This document shows, one piece after another, positions 62,706-64,000 of a DNA stretch of 64,000 nucleotides. Each line of letters opens with the position of its first letter. Position 1 is the stretch's first letter. Source of the stretch: Magnetococcales bacterium (GTDB lineage Bacteria > Pseudomonadota > Magnetococcia > Magnetococcales > JADFYX01); contig PEAM01000005.1 in NCBI GenBank assembly GCA_002753565.1, forward strand, positions 101,845-165,844, given 5' to 3'. The notes below the pieces were generated by a model. The model saw nothing but the letters and a program-made list of their open reading frames with translations, was not told where the DNA came from and did no database searches. Made by a program: the position numbers and the translations under genes.

Positions 62706-63323
62706 ATGAAATTGGAGGAGGGGATCGGACTCATCGCCCTGTTTTTTATTCTTGGCTTGGTTGGGGCTGCTCTACTTCCAGACGATGTCTGGGAGGGAGA
62801 ATCCCGTCCGTCCGGTATGGGGGGAGCGCTCCAGGGTGGCATCGGAATCAACCCTGCCAACACCTCTCGGATTGCCAGCCCGCTGCAAGGGATTGCCGTG
62901 GCGGCTCAGCGTCAACCTGTGGGATCGATGATGGCGCCCAACTCAAACTTTGTCACCGATCCGCAGCAGTTTCGTTCTACTGTCCCTCAACCTGGTCTGC
63001 TCCCTTTTTCCCAGGCGCCCCTTGTTCGATTTTCTGGTACGATTCAACAGATTACCGAGTTGCAAAAGCGCGACGGACAGATCCATATCTGGCTGACGGA
63101 TGCCAATGGCAATGAGAAGCGGATTTCTGTTGCTCCCTCCTGGTTTTTAAAATATATGAGCTGTACCCTTCTGCACGATATGGCTATCTCTGGCACGGGT
63201 TTTCAGTTTGATAAAACACAAGCTAATTCCTTGATTTATGCCAAGAAAATTAAAATAAACGGGCAGGCTTGCCACTTGAGAAATGATGAGGGGTTCGCCC
63301 TCTGGTCCAATCGGTTACGGTAG
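62706..63323 (+). CDS. mamS: MamS: magnetosome crystal-size protein
   Basis: The 205-residue protein has an N-terminal anchor (LIALFFILGLVGAALL), a flexible linker, and a C-terminal OB-like domain (LVRFSGTIQQITELQKRDGQIHIWLT...IKINGQACHLRNDEGFALWSN). The same domain forms the C-terminus of MamX, where NGQLCDLRNTHMVGLWE corresponds to NGQACHLRNDEGFALWS. MamS affects crystal size in Magnetospirillum. MamT follows after six bases. Confidence 0.93.
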   Translation: MKLEEGIGLIALFFILGLVGAALLPDDVWEGESRPSGMGGALQGGIGINPANTSRIASPLQGIAVAAQRQPVGSMMAPNSNFVTDPQQFRSTVPQPGLLPFSQAPLVRFSGTIQQITELQKRDGQIHIWLTDANGNEKRISVAPSWFLKYMSCTLLHDMAISGTGFQFDKTQANSLIYAKKIKINGQACHLRNDEGFALWSNRLR

Positions 63324-63329
63324 TCTGGT

Positions 63330-63842
63330 ATGAAAAACAGACCAAGTCTCAAGAAGAAAAAATTCAGCGTTTTTGGTGGTGCCTTGGTGGTCGTGCTGGT
63401 TCTTGTGGCTGGATTGGTGGGTAAGGAGAGGTATGGCAGTTTGCTGGATAAGTGGTTTAATGCCAGCAAGGTCTCACGTCGTGTTCAAGGAGAGGTTTTT
63501 GGCTCCATGCCAGCCCCGACGGCCCCCTCATTGAAGGAGCCAATTGCCAAGATAGTCACCCCGAAAAAAACCCGAAAGATGGTTGTACGGCGTATCCCCA
63601 GACTTATTCCAGGAAAGAAAATGCCCCACCCCTATTGGGGGCCATGCACCAAGTGCCACCTGATCAAAGGAGGTGCGCCGGCCGGTAGCCAGCCTATTAC
63701 TCCGGTGGGTAAAGCGTGGGAAAAGGCCTCTTCTGCCATAATGAAAGTTGGGCCTCCCATCCGTCCTGATACCACAATGAACCATCCTCCTGCTGGTCGT
63801 TGCATTAAATGCCACGATATTGTCATAGAGATCCCTCTCTAG
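63330..63842 (+). CDS. mamT: MamT: magnetochrome protein with two haem-c sites
   Basis: The 170-residue protein has a basic start, one membrane anchor (GGALVVVLVLVAGLVG), a basic linker, and two magnetochrome motifs: CTKCH (106-110), preceded by MPHPYWGP, and CIKCH (158-162), preceded by MNHPPAGR. MamT is thought to take part in redox control of magnetite growth. It is the last visible gene of the plus arm, with a strong terminator 130 bases after the stop. Confidence 0.95.
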   Translation: MKNRPSLKKKKFSVFGGALVVVLVLVAGLVGKERYGSLLDKWFNASKVSRRVQGEVFGSMPAPTAPSLKEPIAKIVTPKKTRKMVVRRIPRLIPGKKMPHPYWGPCTKCHLIKGGAPAGSQPITPVGKAWEKASSAIMKVGPPIRPDTTMNHPPAGRCIKCHDIVIEIPL

Positions 63843-63973
63843 CCTGCTGTTATAGACAGTCATAAACCAAATTTGGACAATATAGAGATTTCAAACCAAA
63901 TTGGTACAAAACGATTGTGGATGGGGCTGGGAAGGTATGAATGCCTGCTTATAAATTGGAATACCACTAAAAA

Positions 63974-64000
63974 AACCTCCCCATTTGGGGAGGTTTTTTT
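63974..64000 (+). terminator. Strong rho-independent terminator after mamT
   Basis: A nine-bp stem (63974-63982, AACCTCCCC, with 63987-63995, GGGGAGGTT) and ATTT loop are followed by a T-run reaching the window edge. It marks the end of the mamH-to-mamT transcript. Confidence 0.92.

Noticed and set aside
63843..63973. Short palindrome CCAAATTTGG and a near-repeat of AAACCAAATT after mamT
   Set aside because: Too short and AT-rich to separate from chance; no gene or element nearby explains it.

Overview
The window combines a chromosomal backbone, an integrated mobile island and most of a magnetosome gene cluster. It very probably comes from a magnetotactic bacterium of the Magnetococcales type (magnetotactic cocci, a deep branch beside the Alphaproteobacteria). 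Evidence: a core mam gene set in the order mamH-I-E-x-K-F-L-M-O-P-A-(TPR)-Q-B-(mms6-like)-S-T, a divergent mms6/mmsF/mamX/mamZ arm, no mamN or mamR between the core genes, and a one-piece tmRNA gene rather than the permuted two-piece form usual in Alphaproteobacteria. The taxonomic call is inference from gene content and order; no 16S gene is present.

Region 1 (1-1638) is gene-poor. It holds a tyrosine recombinase cut by the window edge and frameshifted at an A8 run, a truncated P-loop ATPase, and a hairpin that looks like the original ssrA terminator. Region 2 (1639-19840) is an integrative element of about 18.2 kb in the 3' end of ssrA, bounded by a 27-bp direct repeat. At the right end are an excisionase, a tyrosine integrase and a primase-helicase. 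The cargo is a type I restriction-modification locus (half-size hsdS, hsdM, hsdS, Abi protein, hsdR, YgjP-like metalloprotease, small acidic ORF), an unassigned two-gene pair (13302-15742) and several hypotheticals. Helically phased candidate integrase arm sites sit at both ends, and a dispersed element of about 54 bp with fixed internal spacing recurs three times, with a fourth partial copy.

Region 3 (19814-41726) is ordinary chromosome: tmRNA, a DUF1643-like protein, a BepA-like metalloprotease, a PpiD/SurA-type foldase, a hybrid histidine kinase, ribF-ileS-lspA with a lipoprotein and two M16 peptidases, a YfcE-like phosphodiesterase, a response regulator with PAS-GGDEF-EAL domains, an M1-like peptidase and a membrane diguanylate cyclase.

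Region 4 (41831-64000) is the magnetosome cluster, read outward from a regulatory gap at 46262-46718. The minus arm carries mms6 and mmsF, then a bidirectional terminator, then a small possible haem-b membrane protein, mamX and mamZ. The plus arm carries the core genes and is followed by a strong terminator at 63974. Together these encode membrane remodelling and sorting (MamI, L, Q, B), iron transport (MamB, M, H, Z), redox control through four magnetochrome proteins with eight CXXCH sites (MamE, P, T, X), proteolysis (MamE with MamO), crystal shaping (Mms6-like, MamF-like, MamS), the actin-like filament (MamK) and a TPR coat (MamA). The least expected gene is an 830-residue protein whose C-terminal third is a MamA paralogue on a disordered region of about 600 residues.
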